A DNA stretch of 64,000 nucleotides from Geomonas subterranea (lineage in GTDB: Bacteria; Desulfobacterota; Desulfuromonadia; Geobacterales; Geobacteraceae), in NCBI RefSeq assembly GCF_019063845.1, contig NZ_CP077683.1, positions 3,526,501 to 3,590,500 of the forward strand, written 5' to 3'. The notes beneath the pieces are model-generated. The model saw nothing but the letters and a program-made list of their open reading frames with translations. It was not told where the DNA came from and ran no database searches. A program made the position numbers and the translations under genes. Below are positions 25,630 to 34,115 of the stretch, piece after piece (position 1 is the stretch's first letter; every line of letters begins with the position of its first letter).

Positions 25630-25790
25630 CAGGGGCAACGCCCTCACCCGGCCTTCGGCCACCCTCTCCCGGAGGGCGAGGGTAAACAAACGCAGCCACC
25701 CACTTTCTCCAAGTGCGCCGCCCCCCGCCGTCCCTGCGCACCGTCCACCCCCTCGCCCTCCGGGAGAGGGGCAGGGGTGAGGGAAGCCAG
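25630..25790. repeat. Pair of GC-rich palindromic repeats upstream of pdxA
   Basis: GCCCTCACCCGGCCTTCGGC with CCCTCTCCCGGAGGGCGAGGG (25640-25682) and, 60 bp away, CCCTCGCCCTCCGGGAGAGG with GGCAGGGGTGAGGGAAGCC (25749-25790). They are facing copies of the same family. Confidence 0.82.
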
Positions 25791-25807
25791 GCGTGACTGA
25801 AGCCGCA

Positions 25808-25839
25808 CAAAAGAATAGGGGCTGATGGAGCCCCTATTC
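25808..25839 (-). terminator. Terminator of the glycine-zipper lipoprotein gene
   Basis: GAATAGGGGCT (25813-25823) pairs perfectly with 25829-25839; on the minus strand TTTT follows the stem. Confidence 0.78.
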
Positions 25840-25851
25840 GCGTTTGAAGCA

Positions 25852-25889
25852 AGGGGGACAGGCACCTGGCGGAGCCAGTCCCTTTCAGC
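25852..25889. repeat. GGGGACAGGCACC-type inverted repeat
   Basis: GGGGGACAGGCACCTGGCGG and AGCCAGTCCCTTT form an imperfect palindrome. Related sequences occur at 30764-30826 and 54098-54238. Confidence 0.65.
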
Positions 25890-26624
25890 CTACTTGCGCA
25901 CGTTGAGCGGCAGGATCAGCTTCTGCACCTGGCCGGTCTCCTTCTCGCGCCACTGCAGCCGCAGCTCCTTTGCGCTCGGGGCCTCGCCCGGGAAGAAGAT
26001 GAAGCCGTTGGAGAGGCTGTCGGCCGGGATGGGCTTACCCTCCAACCCCTTGCTCCTCAGGTCGTCCGAGATACGGTTCTCGCGGTCGTTGGAGGTCCCC
26101 TCCTGGGTGCCGCCGATGATGGCGCCGCCTGCCGCGCCGAGTGCGGCACCCTTGCCGAGCGACCCTGCCACGCTCCTGCCGGAAACGATGCCCAAGGCCG
26201 CACCAAGGACCGTGCCTGCCGCTGCCCCGAGCACGGCCCCCTTGCCAGCCCCCTTCCCGAAGAAGGAGGCGAACTGGGTCGAGCTCTCCAGCCGGTCGAA
26301 AGCCACCTTGTTGGTGACCAGCGGCCAGTAATTCCCCGCCTCGTCAACCAGGAACGTCTGCCCCCCCATGAGCTCGAGCGTCTTGCCGCTCTTGTTGTCC
26401 ATGACCAGCATGACCGGCAGCAACCCCGCTCCCTTGATGTCGAAACCAAAGGCCTTCTCCGCCGCGTCGGAGGTCGCGTACGCCTCACCCCCCAGCGACA
26501 CGCCGGACTGCTCCAGGTGGTTCTGGTACGCCTCGGGCGGCCGGAAAGAGACGTACTGGCTCTTGTAGTGAGTGCATCCGGAGAACAGCATCATGGCTAT
26601 CATGAAGACGGCTAGTTTTCTCAT
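25890..26624 (-). CDS. Glycine-zipper lipoprotein
   Basis: 244 residues. Signal MRKLAVFMIAMMLFSGC with the lipid-accepting Cys17. The central ~55 residues are a run of small residues (GKGAGKGAVLGAAAGTVLGA, SLGKGAALGAAGGAIIGG), a glycine zipper that can pack as a membrane hairpin. It is flanked by beta-rich segments, including MLVMDNKSGKTLEL and FIFFPGEAP. Such proteins are usually outer-membrane lipoproteins of unknown function. GGAGAC precedes the ATG; a terminator follows. It lies 53 bp after pcrA on the same strand and may be cotranscribed with it. Confidence 0.78.
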   Translation of the reverse strand: MRKLAVFMIAMMLFSGCTHYKSQYVSFRPPEAYQNHLEQSGVSLGGEAYATSDAAEKAFGFDIKGAGLLPVMLVMDNKSGKTLELMGGQTFLVDEAGNYWPLVTNKVAFDRLESSTQFASFFGKGAGKGAVLGAAAGTVLGAALGIVSGRSVAGSLGKGAALGAAGGAIIGGTQEGTSNDRENRISDDLRSKGLEGKPIPADSLSNGFIFFPGEAPSAKELRLQWREKETGQVQKLILPLNVRK

Positions 26625-26677
26625 GGTTGTCTCCTTGTCATTCTCATTAGTGACGCACGTTAACTATATCCCGGTTT

Positions 26678-28882
26678 TCACGCCCGCTCAAGGCCGGCAA
26701 AGCGCACCAGGAGCTTCTTGGGCCCTCCCAGGGAGTTGAACCAGACGATCACCTTCTGGTTGTCGCCCTCCCCCTCGATCTTCCTGATGGTGCCCGGCCC
26801 GAACTGGGCGTGGCGCACCTTCATCCCTACCCGGATGCCGTCGTCCTCGTCGTCCGGTACCATGCGCACCTCGTTGTCCTCGAACTCCGGCTCGATCTCG
26901 TCCTCGAAGAGGGAGGCGAGGTTGTGCGAGGAGGAAGAAAAGTCGCGGGGCTCGGGGCGCTGCCAGAGGTCGCCGCTGTCCAGCAGCTCCCTTGGGATGT
27001 CGGCGATGAAACGGGCCGGCGCGTTCATCTGTTCCTGCCCGAAGATGTGGCGCCGGCGCACGTTCAGAAGGAACAGGCGCTTCTTGGCACGGGTCATCCC
27101 CACGTAGCAGAGCCTTCTTTCCTCCTCCATCTGCTCGGGGTTCTCCAGGGCGCGCACGTGGGGGAATAGCTTCTCCTCCATGCCGATCATGAAGACCAGC
27201 TGGAATTCCAGCCCCTTGGCCGAGTGGAGGGTCATCAGCGTGGCGGAGGACTTCTTTCCCTCCCCCTCGTGCTCCAGGTCGGAGACCAGCGCGACCCGTT
27301 CCAGGAAATCGGCCAGCCCGTGCTCGCCCGGCATGCTTTCGTAGGTCTGCATGGCGGTCACCAACTCCTGGAGGTTGTCGATCCGTTCCTGGGCCTCGTC
27401 GGTCCGCTGCATCTTCAGGCGGGCATAATACCCCGAATCGTTGATGACGGCGGCGGTGAGCTCGGATAACGGGAGCTTCTCGCTCAGGGTCTTGTACCCC
27501 TCCAGCTCGTTGACGAAGGCGGCCACCTTGCCGCGCGCGGCGGCGGGGAGGAGCGGCCCATAGGCGCCTTCCAGCATCGCGTCGTAGAAAGGGAGCCCCT
27601 TCTCGTTGGCGAAGTCGGTGATTTTCTGCACCGTGGTGTTGCCGATACCGCGCGGCGGCGTGTTGATGATCCTCTTCACCGCGACGTCGTCGGAAGGGTT
27701 GTCCAGCACCTTCAGGTAGGCGAGGATGTCCTTTATCTCGAGCCTCGCGTAGAAGCGCACTCCTCCGACCATGTGGTGCGCGATCTGCGCCCCCACCAGG
27801 GCCTCCTCGATTACGCGGGACTGCGCGTTGGTACGGTAGAAGACCGCCACCTCGGAGAGGTCGCCCCCCTCGGCGAGGAAGCGTTCGATCTCGCGGCAGA
27901 CGGTGCGCCCCTCCTCCCACTCGTTGGGGAGGGTGCGGTACACGATGCGCTCACCTTCGGGGTTGTCGGTCCACAGACGCTTGGGCTTTCTCCCCCTGTT
28001 CTTCTGCACCACGTGCCAGGCGCCGTCCAGGATGGTCTTGGTGGAGCGGTAATTCTGCTCCAGCTTGACCACCTTGACCCCGGGGAAATCCTTCTCGAAT
28101 TCCAGGATGTTGCGGATGTCGGCGCCGCGCCAGCCGTAGATGGACTGGTCGTCGTCACCAACGACGCAGAGATTCTGCCGGGCGCCGGCCAGAAGCTGCA
28201 CCAGGCGGTACTGCACCGGGTTGGTGTCCTGGTACTCGTCCACCAGTATCCAGCGCCAGCGCTGCAGGTACTTGTCCAGCACCTCCGGGTGCTCCTCGAA
28301 GAGCTGCACGGTGAGAAGGAGCAGGTCGCCGAAGTCGGCCGCGTTGCAGCGCTTCAGGCGCTCCTGGTAGCAGCGGTAGGCCCGGGCCAGGGTCGCCTGA
28401 TAGGGGGAATCGGCGGGAACGTCGAAGGGGCTCATCCCCTGGTTCTTGAATTCGTCGATCGCGCTTCCCAAGAGCTTCACCGGGTAGCGCTTCTCGTCGA
28501 GGTTCAACTCGGCGGCGCAGTCCTTTAAAAGGCGTTCGCAGTCCTTGTCGTCGTAGATGGCGAAGTTGGAGTCGTAGCCGAGGCTCTTGATGTCGCTTCT
28601 CAGGATCCGTGCGCAGGTGGAGTGAAAGGTGGAGACCAGGGGAGTCTCCCCTTCACCCAGCATGTGCTGGATGCGCTCGCGCATCTCTCCGGCGGCCTTG
28701 TTGGTGAAGGTGACGGCCAGGATCTGCCAGGGGGGGACGCCCCGCTCGTGGATGAGGTGGGCGATGCGGTGTACGATGACGCGCGTCTTGCCGGAGCCGG
28801 CGCCGGCGAGGACCAGCATAGGTCCCTCTCCGTGCAGCACCGCCTCCTGCTGGGGAGGATTCAGATTGTGGAGCAGTTTCAT
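26678..28882 (-). CDS. uvrD: UvrD/PcrA-type superfamily 1 DNA helicase
   Basis: 734 residues. 3'-5' ATP-dependent helicase for excision repair and removal of blocked recombination intermediates. Motifs: Q motif LNPPQQEAV, Walker A AGAGSGKTRVIVHRI, Ia LAVTFTNKAAGEM, II ILVDEYQDTN, III VGDDDQSIYGWRGAD, IV QNYRST, V TLMTLHSAKGLEFQLVF, VI RLCYVGMTRAKKRL. The end (VRHAQFGPGTIRKIEGEGDN) is the Tudor-like domain typical of PcrA that contacts RNA polymerase. AAGGAA precedes the ATG. Whether it should be called pcrA or uvrD is a naming matter. Confidence 0.95.
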   Translation of the reverse strand: MKLLHNLNPPQQEAVLHGEGPMLVLAGAGSGKTRVIVHRIAHLIHERGVPPWQILAVTFTNKAAGEMRERIQHMLGEGETPLVSTFHSTCARILRSDIKSLGYDSNFAIYDDKDCERLLKDCAAELNLDEKRYPVKLLGSAIDEFKNQGMSPFDVPADSPYQATLARAYRCYQERLKRCNAADFGDLLLLTVQLFEEHPEVLDKYLQRWRWILVDEYQDTNPVQYRLVQLLAGARQNLCVVGDDDQSIYGWRGADIRNILEFEKDFPGVKVVKLEQNYRSTKTILDGAWHVVQKNRGRKPKRLWTDNPEGERIVYRTLPNEWEEGRTVCREIERFLAEGGDLSEVAVFYRTNAQSRVIEEALVGAQIAHHMVGGVRFYARLEIKDILAYLKVLDNPSDDVAVKRIINTPPRGIGNTTVQKITDFANEKGLPFYDAMLEGAYGPLLPAAARGKVAAFVNELEGYKTLSEKLPLSELTAAVINDSGYYARLKMQRTDEAQERIDNLQELVTAMQTYESMPGEHGLADFLERVALVSDLEHEGEGKKSSATLMTLHSAKGLEFQLVFMIGMEEKLFPHVRALENPEQMEEERRLCYVGMTRAKKRLFLLNVRRRHIFGQEQMNAPARFIADIPRELLDSGDLWQRPEPRDFSSSSHNLASLFEDEIEPEFEDNEVRMVPDDEDDGIRVGMKVRHAQFGPGTIRKIEGEGDNQKVIVWFNSLGGPKKLLVRFAGLERA

Positions 28883-28976
28883 GATTTTCCTTAAGGCCTG
28901 CCGGGGCTTAGGCGCCGCGAAGTGCCGAGCGCCTATTTATACCACTTAGCCCAATCGAGGTCAAAAGGGAATGTCG

Positions 28977-29654
28977 CTACAGCCTTTCCAGCGCATGAGC
29001 CAGCGCGGAACGGAGCTGTTTGGGCAACAGGGCGAACTTGAGCCCAAGCCCCTTGGGGCGCACGGGAGAGCTGTCGCCGGACCAGATCACCTTGCACGGG
29101 GAATCGATTAACGTACCGTCGGGAAGGGTGAAGGAGAGGTTGACCACGTTGCCGGCCCGGGCGGAGAGACCGGTGATCACGTAGGTGCCGTCCACCCCGA
29201 GGTCGTGCAGCGTGCAGGAGGCCGTCTCGCCGTTGTGCTGCAGAGTTCCGGCGAGATTGCAGGGAACGCGCTTTTCGCGCCGGTCGATGCCGGGTATGAA
29301 CTCGCGGGCGATCTCCAGGAAACGGTCACGGCCGGCGGGCTTGGTGAGGAAATAGTTGCAACCGGCGGCAAGACAGTCGTCCTTGTCCTGCGGCACCGAG
29401 GTGGAGGAGATGATCACCACCGGAAGAGCGGAATGGTCCGGATGGGAACGGATGGCCCGGCAGCACGCCGCCCCGTCCATGTTGGGCATCTGCAGGTCCA
29501 TGAAGACCAGGGACGGCTTCTCCCTCTTGACCACCTCGAAAGCCTCGACACCGTCGCGCGCCGTTACGATTTTCACATCGGTATGTTTGAAAAAGTCCTT
29601 CTCGATCTCAAGAAACATCTGCAGATCGTCTACGAGCAGTATCGTTGGTTGCAA
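28977..29654 (-). CDS. Response regulator with C-terminal PilZ domain
   Basis: 225 residues from a TTG at 29654, chosen because GGAGG (plus 29659-29663) is just upstream and the REC domain begins at once (QPTILLVDDLQMFLEI). The receiver has DD near the start, the phospho-aspartate in PSLVFMDLQMPNMDG, and a C-terminal lysine (FLTKPAG). The second half is PilZ-like: RREKR supplies the RxxxR c-di-GMP motif, but the partner motif reads DLGVDG with Gly where Ser is usual. It may link phosphorelay and c-di-GMP signals. An inverted repeat GAATAT-AGG-ATATTC lies at 29684-29698, 30 bp upstream. No kinase is adjacent. Confidence 0.85.
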   Translation of the reverse strand: MQPTILLVDDLQMFLEIEKDFFKHTDVKIVTARDGVEAFEVVKREKPSLVFMDLQMPNMDGAACCRAIRSHPDHSALPVVIISSTSVPQDKDDCLAAGCNYFLTKPAGRDRFLEIAREFIPGIDRREKRVPCNLAGTLQHNGETASCTLHDLGVDGTYVITGLSARAGNVVNLSFTLPDGTLIDSPCKVIWSGDSSPVRPKGLGLKFALLPKQLRSALAHALERL

Positions 29655-29683
29655 AGCGCCTCCATTCGGAAAATTCAAACTTT

Positions 29684-29698
29684 GAATATAGGATATTC
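29684..29698. promoter_or_regulatory. Short perfect palindrome ahead of the REC-PilZ gene
   Basis: GAATATAGGATATTC: 6-bp arms and a 3-base centre, located 30 bp before the TTG start. It could be an operator or overlap the promoter. Confidence 0.35.
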
Positions 29699-29780
29699 GG
29701 CATAAAATACGCCCCGGGATGGAGCTAGTCAAGCCACTGGTTGCCCTCAAACTCTTCGGCAGGTTATGGCCGAAACTGAA

Positions 29781-29806
29781 AGGGCCGCACATTGCTGTGC
29801 GGCCCT
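29781..29806 (-). terminator. Hairpin after cooC
   Basis: AGGGCCGCAC (29781-29790) pairs with 29797-29806; the minus-strand tail TTCAGTTT is moderately T-rich. It lies 22 bp beyond the cooC stop and likely ends the coo transcript. Confidence 0.7.
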
Positions 29807-29828
29807 TGCCTTTCCACTGTTAATTGAG

Positions 29829-30722
29829 TTAGTTGGACCGCCTGGCGAGAATGCGGTCCTTGATCTCTCGCACCTCCCTGAGCGCCTGGACGCTCAAACG
29901 GTCCGGCGCGCAGTTCTCGCGGTCCGCCCGCCGCACCTCCTCGCAGAAGGAGATGGTCCCGAGCAGCTGCGGCGCGGGGATTTCAGCCTCGATCAGCCGC
30001 CGGTCCTCGTCGTCGCGCACCTTGCTCCCCACCACGAAGACCTCCTCGATGCCCAGGTCGGCGGCCAGCCGCGTAATCTGGCGGGCGGTCTGCAGACTGC
30101 GCTGCCCCGGTTCCACAACGACCACCAGGGCGTCCACCGATTCGGCCGTGCGGCGTCCCAGGTGCTCGAGCCCGGCCTCCATGTCCATGACCACCACCTC
30201 GTCCCGTTCCAGGAGGAGGTGTCCCATCAGACGTTTCACCAGGGTACTTTCCGGGCAGGCGCAGCCGCTCCCCCCCTGCTCCAGGGTTCCCATCCAGAGG
30301 AAACGGACGCCGTCGTGCTCCAGGCAGAACTGCTCCGGCAGGTCGCAGACCTTGGGGTTCAGCTTGAAGAAGGAGCCGTAGCCGCCGCTCGCGCCGGTGC
30401 GTTCCTCCGCGAGTTCCTTCATGCGCGCCACCGGTTGCAGCTTTGCGGCCCGCTCGGCCGGGATCCCCAGCGCCGCAGCGAGATTGGCGTCCGGGTCGGC
30501 GTCCACGGCCAGCACCCTGGCGCCGTCGCTTGCGAAGGCACGGCAGAGGAGGCTCGCGAAGGTGGTCTTGCCCACCCCCCCCTTGCCGGTGATGGCGATC
30601 TTCAGCCCCGGGCCGCGCTGGGGCACGGCGTGGAGGTGGTGATGGCTGTGACTATGGTCGTGATGGTGATCATGGTCGTGGTCATGGTCGTGGTCATGGT
30701 CGTGGTTGTGATGGTCGCACAC
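29829..30722 (-). CDS. cooC: CooC-type nickel-insertion ATPase with histidine-rich N-terminus
   Basis: 297 residues, from a GTG start at 30722 (AAGGAG ten bases before). The first 31 residues contain 17 histidines, mostly alternating with aspartate, as in HypB or CooJ nickel stores. Then follows a MinD/CooC-type ATPase: KIAITGKGGVGKTT (deviant Walker A with signature lysine), LAVDADPDANL, the CxC nickel/dimer motif GSGCACPES, and VVMDMEAGLEHLGRR. CooC drives nickel insertion into the C-cluster of CO dehydrogenase. Here a storage tail that is a separate protein (CooJ) in Rhodospirillum rubrum seems fused on. It lies 149 bp after cooS, with a palindromic repeat between. Confidence 0.9.
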   Translation of the reverse strand: MCDHHNHDHDHDHDHDHDHHHDHSHSHHHLHAVPQRGPGLKIAITGKGGVGKTTFASLLCRAFASDGARVLAVDADPDANLAAALGIPAERAAKLQPVARMKELAEERTGASGGYGSFFKLNPKVCDLPEQFCLEHDGVRFLWMGTLEQGGSGCACPESTLVKRLMGHLLLERDEVVVMDMEAGLEHLGRRTAESVDALVVVVEPGQRSLQTARQITRLAADLGIEEVFVVGSKVRDDEDRRLIEAEIPAPQLLGTISFCEEVRRADRENCAPDRLSVQALREVREIKDRILARRSN

Positions 30723-30763
30723 TGTTCGTACTCCTTCTCTCGTTCCAACAGGCTGTGTGGCGG

Positions 30764-30827
30764 AAAAAGGGGACAGGCTACTTTTTGGGGAGAACGTCTC
30801 GGTGAAAAAGCAGCCTGTCCCCTTTTA
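30764..30827. repeat. AAAAAGGGGACAGGCT inverted repeat between cooS and cooC
   Basis: AAAAAGGGGACAGGCT (30764-30779) faces AGCCTGTCCCCTTTT (30812-30826), with smaller CTTTTTGGGG and GTGAAAAAGC segments between. It resembles the REP-like elements mobilised by RAYT transposases elsewhere; no such transposase is in the window. Confidence 0.82.
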
Positions 30828-30871
30828 TTCAGCCTCCCCCTCCGCGGGGAGGAGTTGTACTCCTCACGCTG

Positions 30872-32779
30872 CTAAATCCCCAATCCCTTCCTGCGCTCCT
30901 CGATCACCTCCAGGAGTTTGTCCGCCGCGAGGTTCGGGTCGAGTTCCACAAGGAAGTAGCCACCCAGCAGATCCTTGGCGGTCTGGGTCAGGAGCTCGGT
31001 AACCTTGGCCGAACCGGTGACCTGCGGCATGGTGCCCAAGTGGGTCGGGATGCCGAGCGCCACGCTCCAGGTGCCGATGGCGACCGCCTTTTCCGACATC
31101 GCCTCGGGCGCCGAGGCGACCAACGGGAGCTGGTCGAGGTCCACGCCGAGCTTGTCGGCGACGGCCACCGCCACCTGGACGGCGCGGCTGTTGTCCACGC
31201 AGGATCCCATGTGCAGCACCAAGGGGAGCGGCCCGTTCAGCCCGGCCGAGGTGCCGATTGCGGTCATGACCGCCTTGAGGGAATCCCCGGCGTACTCCAG
31301 CGTCGCCTCCTGGGTCATGAGACCGTGCTTGGCGAAGGCCCCGGCGCCGCAGCCGGTGGCGAGCATGAGCACGTTGTTGGCGGCGAGCTTCTTGGCCATG
31401 GTGACGAAGCTGCTGTCCTGCGCCACCTGGGTCGAGTTGCAGCCGGCGAAGAGGGCGATGCCGCGGATGTTGCCGTTGGCGATGTTCTCGATCAGCGGCT
31501 GGAGCGGGTCTTCGGCGTTCAAGGTCGCCAGTGCCCCCACCACGGACTCGACGCCGAAGCCGACGATGGCGGTCTGCTTGAAGTCCGGGATGTTGACCCG
31601 GCGCGGGTCGCGGCGCTTGTAGGCCTCGATGGCGGTCGCGACAATGCGGCGCGCGTTCTCCAGTGCTGTTTCCTCCCTGAATTCCACGTGGGTGGCACCG
31701 GGGATCTTGTTCTCCGCCATGGTGGTTATCACGGCGGTGTGGAAGCAGGCGCCGATCTCGCTCACCGAGGGCATGATGCACTGTACGTCAACCACCATGG
31801 CGTCGACCGCGCCGGTGACCAGCGCGAGCTCCTGCGAGAGGTAGTTGGCCGCCAGCGGGATGCCGTGGCGCACCATGACCTCGTTACCGGTGCAGCAGAT
31901 ACCGACGATGTTGATCCCGTCCTTGGCCCCGGCCTTCCTGGCCTCCTCGTCCATCTGACCCGCGACCTCGCAGACCACCTCGCTCAAAAGCGGATTGTGG
32001 CCGTGCACCGCGATGTTCACCGCATCCGGCTTGATGACGCCAAGGTTCGCTGCCGTCACCACCGGGCTCGGCGTCCCGAAGAGGACGTCGGAAAGCTCGG
32101 TTGCGAGGCACATGCCGTCAAAGTCGGCAAGCGCGCCCTTGATGCCGCCGAGGATCAGGTTGACCGGATCGGCGTCGCACCCGACCAGGGTGCGCCCCAT
32201 GATCTGGGTGATCACGGCGTCGATGTTGTGCGGCACGACGTGCAGGGCCTGCAGGCGCTCCAGGCGCTTTTTCGTCAGGCTCGCCTCCACCCAGTTGCAG
32301 GGGGCGTCGTGGTCCTGATTCTGGAAATCCTCCAGGGTAGCCTTGGCTACCGCGGCGGCGATGGCCGGGATGTCCTCTCCTTCGGTGCAGATGCCGAGTT
32401 TCGCCGCAACCGCACGCAGCTTGGCCTCGTCGCGAATCTGGTAGGCGGGGAGCCTCCCCTCCGCCACCCCCTGCAGGGCGAGCGCCACGTGGCGGCCGTG
32501 CTCGGAGTGACCCGCAGCGCCGGCCGCGATCATGCGGATCACGTTCCTGGCCACGATGGTATCGGCGTCGGCGCCGCAGATGCCGCGCTGGGGGCCGTCC
32601 CCGAACGGATCGATGCGGCAGGGGCCTTTCCAGCAGATGCGGCAGCAGACGCCTAACTGGCCGAAGCCGCACTGCGGCTGCATGGCGCGGTGGCGGTCCC
32701 AAACGGTGGAAATCCCTTCTTTCTTGGCGATGGGCAGCAGGGTCGCCGCGGACGGATCGGTGCTGAGCTTCATGGTCAT
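30872..32779 (-). CDS. cooS: Anaerobic Ni-Fe carbon monoxide dehydrogenase, catalytic subunit
   Basis: 635 residues, the usual length. It interconverts CO + H2O and CO2 + 2H+ + 2e-. The N-terminal cysteines of the D and B clusters are present (CGFGQLGVCCRICWKGPCR, then GICGAD). C-cluster ligands are all there: HGHNPLLSE (His), VGICCTGNE, DVQCIMPS, FAGCNSTQ, ATGCGAGAF and HMGSCVDNSR. No ACS-type domain, so this is the monofunctional CooS type paired with CooF. The ATG at 32779 is fixed by its ATGA overlap with the cooF stop; a second ATG two codons later is possible. Cytoplasmic or membrane-associated through CooF. Confidence 0.97.
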   Translation of the reverse strand: MTMKLSTDPSAATLLPIAKKEGISTVWDRHRAMQPQCGFGQLGVCCRICWKGPCRIDPFGDGPQRGICGADADTIVARNVIRMIAAGAAGHSEHGRHVALALQGVAEGRLPAYQIRDEAKLRAVAAKLGICTEGEDIPAIAAAVAKATLEDFQNQDHDAPCNWVEASLTKKRLERLQALHVVPHNIDAVITQIMGRTLVGCDADPVNLILGGIKGALADFDGMCLATELSDVLFGTPSPVVTAANLGVIKPDAVNIAVHGHNPLLSEVVCEVAGQMDEEARKAGAKDGINIVGICCTGNEVMVRHGIPLAANYLSQELALVTGAVDAMVVDVQCIMPSVSEIGACFHTAVITTMAENKIPGATHVEFREETALENARRIVATAIEAYKRRDPRRVNIPDFKQTAIVGFGVESVVGALATLNAEDPLQPLIENIANGNIRGIALFAGCNSTQVAQDSSFVTMAKKLAANNVLMLATGCGAGAFAKHGLMTQEATLEYAGDSLKAVMTAIGTSAGLNGPLPLVLHMGSCVDNSRAVQVAVAVADKLGVDLDQLPLVASAPEAMSEKAVAIGTWSVALGIPTHLGTMPQVTGSAKVTELLTQTAKDLLGGYFLVELDPNLAADKLLEVIEERRKGLGI

Positions 32780-33342
32780 ATCCTTGCCTTCCTTGATTTG
32801 AGATGTTGGAGGGATTGGGCCAGTTCGGCGGCCCTCGCCTCGATCAGGGTCTGACGGTACTCTTCCAGGTCCACGAGCGAGAGCGCCTTGGTGGGGCACC
32901 CCTCGACGCAGGCGGGGACGTCGCGCCCGGTGCCGGCGCAGAGGTCGCACTTGCGCGCGATGCCACCGTTGGTGCGGCAGCTTTCCGGATCGCCCCCCTC
33001 GTGCTTCACGCTGATGGCGCCGAAGGGGCAGACCATGACGCAGACCTTGCACCCCACGCAGTTCTTCTCGCGCACCCCGACCTGGCCGCTCTCCTGCAGC
33101 ATGGCGCCGGTGGGGCAGGCCGCCGCGCAGGGCGCGTCCTCGCACTGGCGGCACTGAACCGGCATCATCACACCGCCGGCCGCCACCACGCGGTTGCGCG
33201 GCCTCAGTGTCAGCCCCGAGAGCGCCGCCTGGTGCAGCCCCGTCCCGGAATGGGCCACCGCACAGGCCAGCTCGCAGCCGTGACAGCCGAGACAGCGCTC
33301 AGGATCGGCAAATACGATGGCATTTTCACGTTGTCGCTTCAT
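32776..33342 (-). CDS. cooF: CooF-type ferredoxin, electron-transfer partner of CooS
   Basis: 188 residues with four four-cysteine groups, enough for four [4Fe-4S] clusters: CLGCHGCELAC, CRQCEDAPCAAAC, CVGCKVCVMVC, and the CDLC / ACVEGC pair. CooF carries electrons from CooS to the hydrogenase or another acceptor. GGAG lies eight bases before the ATG. It ends ATGA, overlapping the cooS start, which fixes the two as a translationally coupled pair. Between it and hypA are 375 bp of repeats, so cooF-cooS may have its own promoter or may depend on readthrough. Similar proteins (HycB, DmsB) have the same motif order, but adjacency to cooS decides the call. Confidence 0.93.
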   Translation of the reverse strand: MKRQRENAIVFADPERCLGCHGCELACAVAHSGTGLHQAALSGLTLRPRNRVVAAGGVMMPVQCRQCEDAPCAAACPTGAMLQESGQVGVREKNCVGCKVCVMVCPFGAISVKHEGGDPESCRTNGGIARKCDLCAGTGRDVPACVEGCPTKALSLVDLEEYRQTLIEARAAELAQSLQHLKSRKARI

Positions 33343-33398
33343 TGTGGTCTCCTTTGCATGTCAATCCTTACGCATCTTTTGCTACCTACGTCCACATC

Positions 33399-33710
33399 CC
33401 CTCTCCCCCGGGAGGGCCAGGGTGAGGGCGTTGCCATGACAAGATGACTGCAGCCGGCAAGCCCCTCACCCGCCCTTCGGGCACCCTCTCCCAGAGGGAG
33501 AGGGAAGGAACACCAGAGGGAGGGCTCCATCTCCAAACAAGTTGCCGCTGCGTCCCCTCTCTCAAAGGGAGAGGGAACACCAGAGAAAGGGCGCCCCATC
33601 TCCACACAAGTTGCCGCTACGTCCCCGCCCCCGGAGGGGGAGGGACAGGGAGGGGGCTGCCTCATGCTTCCCCCCCCCCATCCTCCCCCTCCGGGGGGAG
33701 GGGCGCCAAG
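33399..33710. repeat. Cluster of GC-rich palindromic repeats between hypA and cooF
   Basis: Five palindrome cores in 312 bp: CCCCTCTCCCCCGGGAGGG (33399 on), CCCTCACCCGCCCTTCGGGC with CTCTCCCAGAGGGAGAGG (33462-33504), CCCTCTCTCAAAGGGAGAGG (33555-33574), CCCCGCCCCCGGAGGGGGAG (33623 on) and CCTCCCCCTCCGGGGGGAGG (33682 on). A ~66-bp direct repeat lies within, starting GGAACACCAGAG at 33508 and again at 33574 and each containing CAAGTTGCCGCT. It fills most of the 375-bp gap, which holds no gene. Confidence 0.88.
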
Positions 33711-33717
33711 CTGCCAC

Positions 33718-34107
33718 TTATCGCTGACAGTCAGTCGCTTTGCGGCATGTGCCGCTAGCCGGGTTACAGATTGCCTCCAGGCTCTCCACATAAAGTTCCC
33801 TGCCGCCCGTCATCTCGACGTCGCCTCCGGTGCAGCGGGGGCAGATAAAGCGGTAATTCTCGATCCTGAAGCGCTCTCCGCAGCCCCGGCAGCGCCCCGT
33901 GAGCGGCACCTCCTCGATCTCCAGTCTGGCCCCCTCGGCCACGGTCCCCTCAGCCACTACCTCGAAACAGGCGGCAAGGGTCATCGGCTCCACCGCAGCC
34001 AGCGCCCCCACCTTCAGGCGCACCGCCGAGATGGACTCGATCCCCCGCGCCGCCACCTGCTCGTTGATGATCTCGAAAAGCCCGGTCACCAGTGTTATCT
34101 CGTGCAT
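33718..34107 (-). CDS. hypA: Hydrogenase nickel-incorporation protein HypA
   Basis: 129 residues from the ATG at 34107. It begins MHEITLV, whose His2 is the nickel-binding residue of HypA, and has the zinc site CRGCGERFRIENYRFICPRC (two CxxC pairs). It delivers nickel, with HypB, to the [NiFe] centre of hydrogenase large subunits. Length is about ten residues above usual, with a C-terminal extension after LESIEA-type sequence (YVESLEAICNPASGTCRKAT). It starts 8 bp after the cooH stop, so it belongs to the hydrogenase operon and probably serves CooH. The His-rich CooC nearby could take over part of the HypB storage role. Confidence 0.95.
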   Translation of the reverse strand: MHEITLVTGLFEIINEQVAARGIESISAVRLKVGALAAVEPMTLAACFEVVAEGTVAEGARLEIEEVPLTGRCRGCGERFRIENYRFICPRCTGGDVEMTGGRELYVESLEAICNPASGTCRKATDCQR

Positions 34108-34115
34108 GGCGTCTC

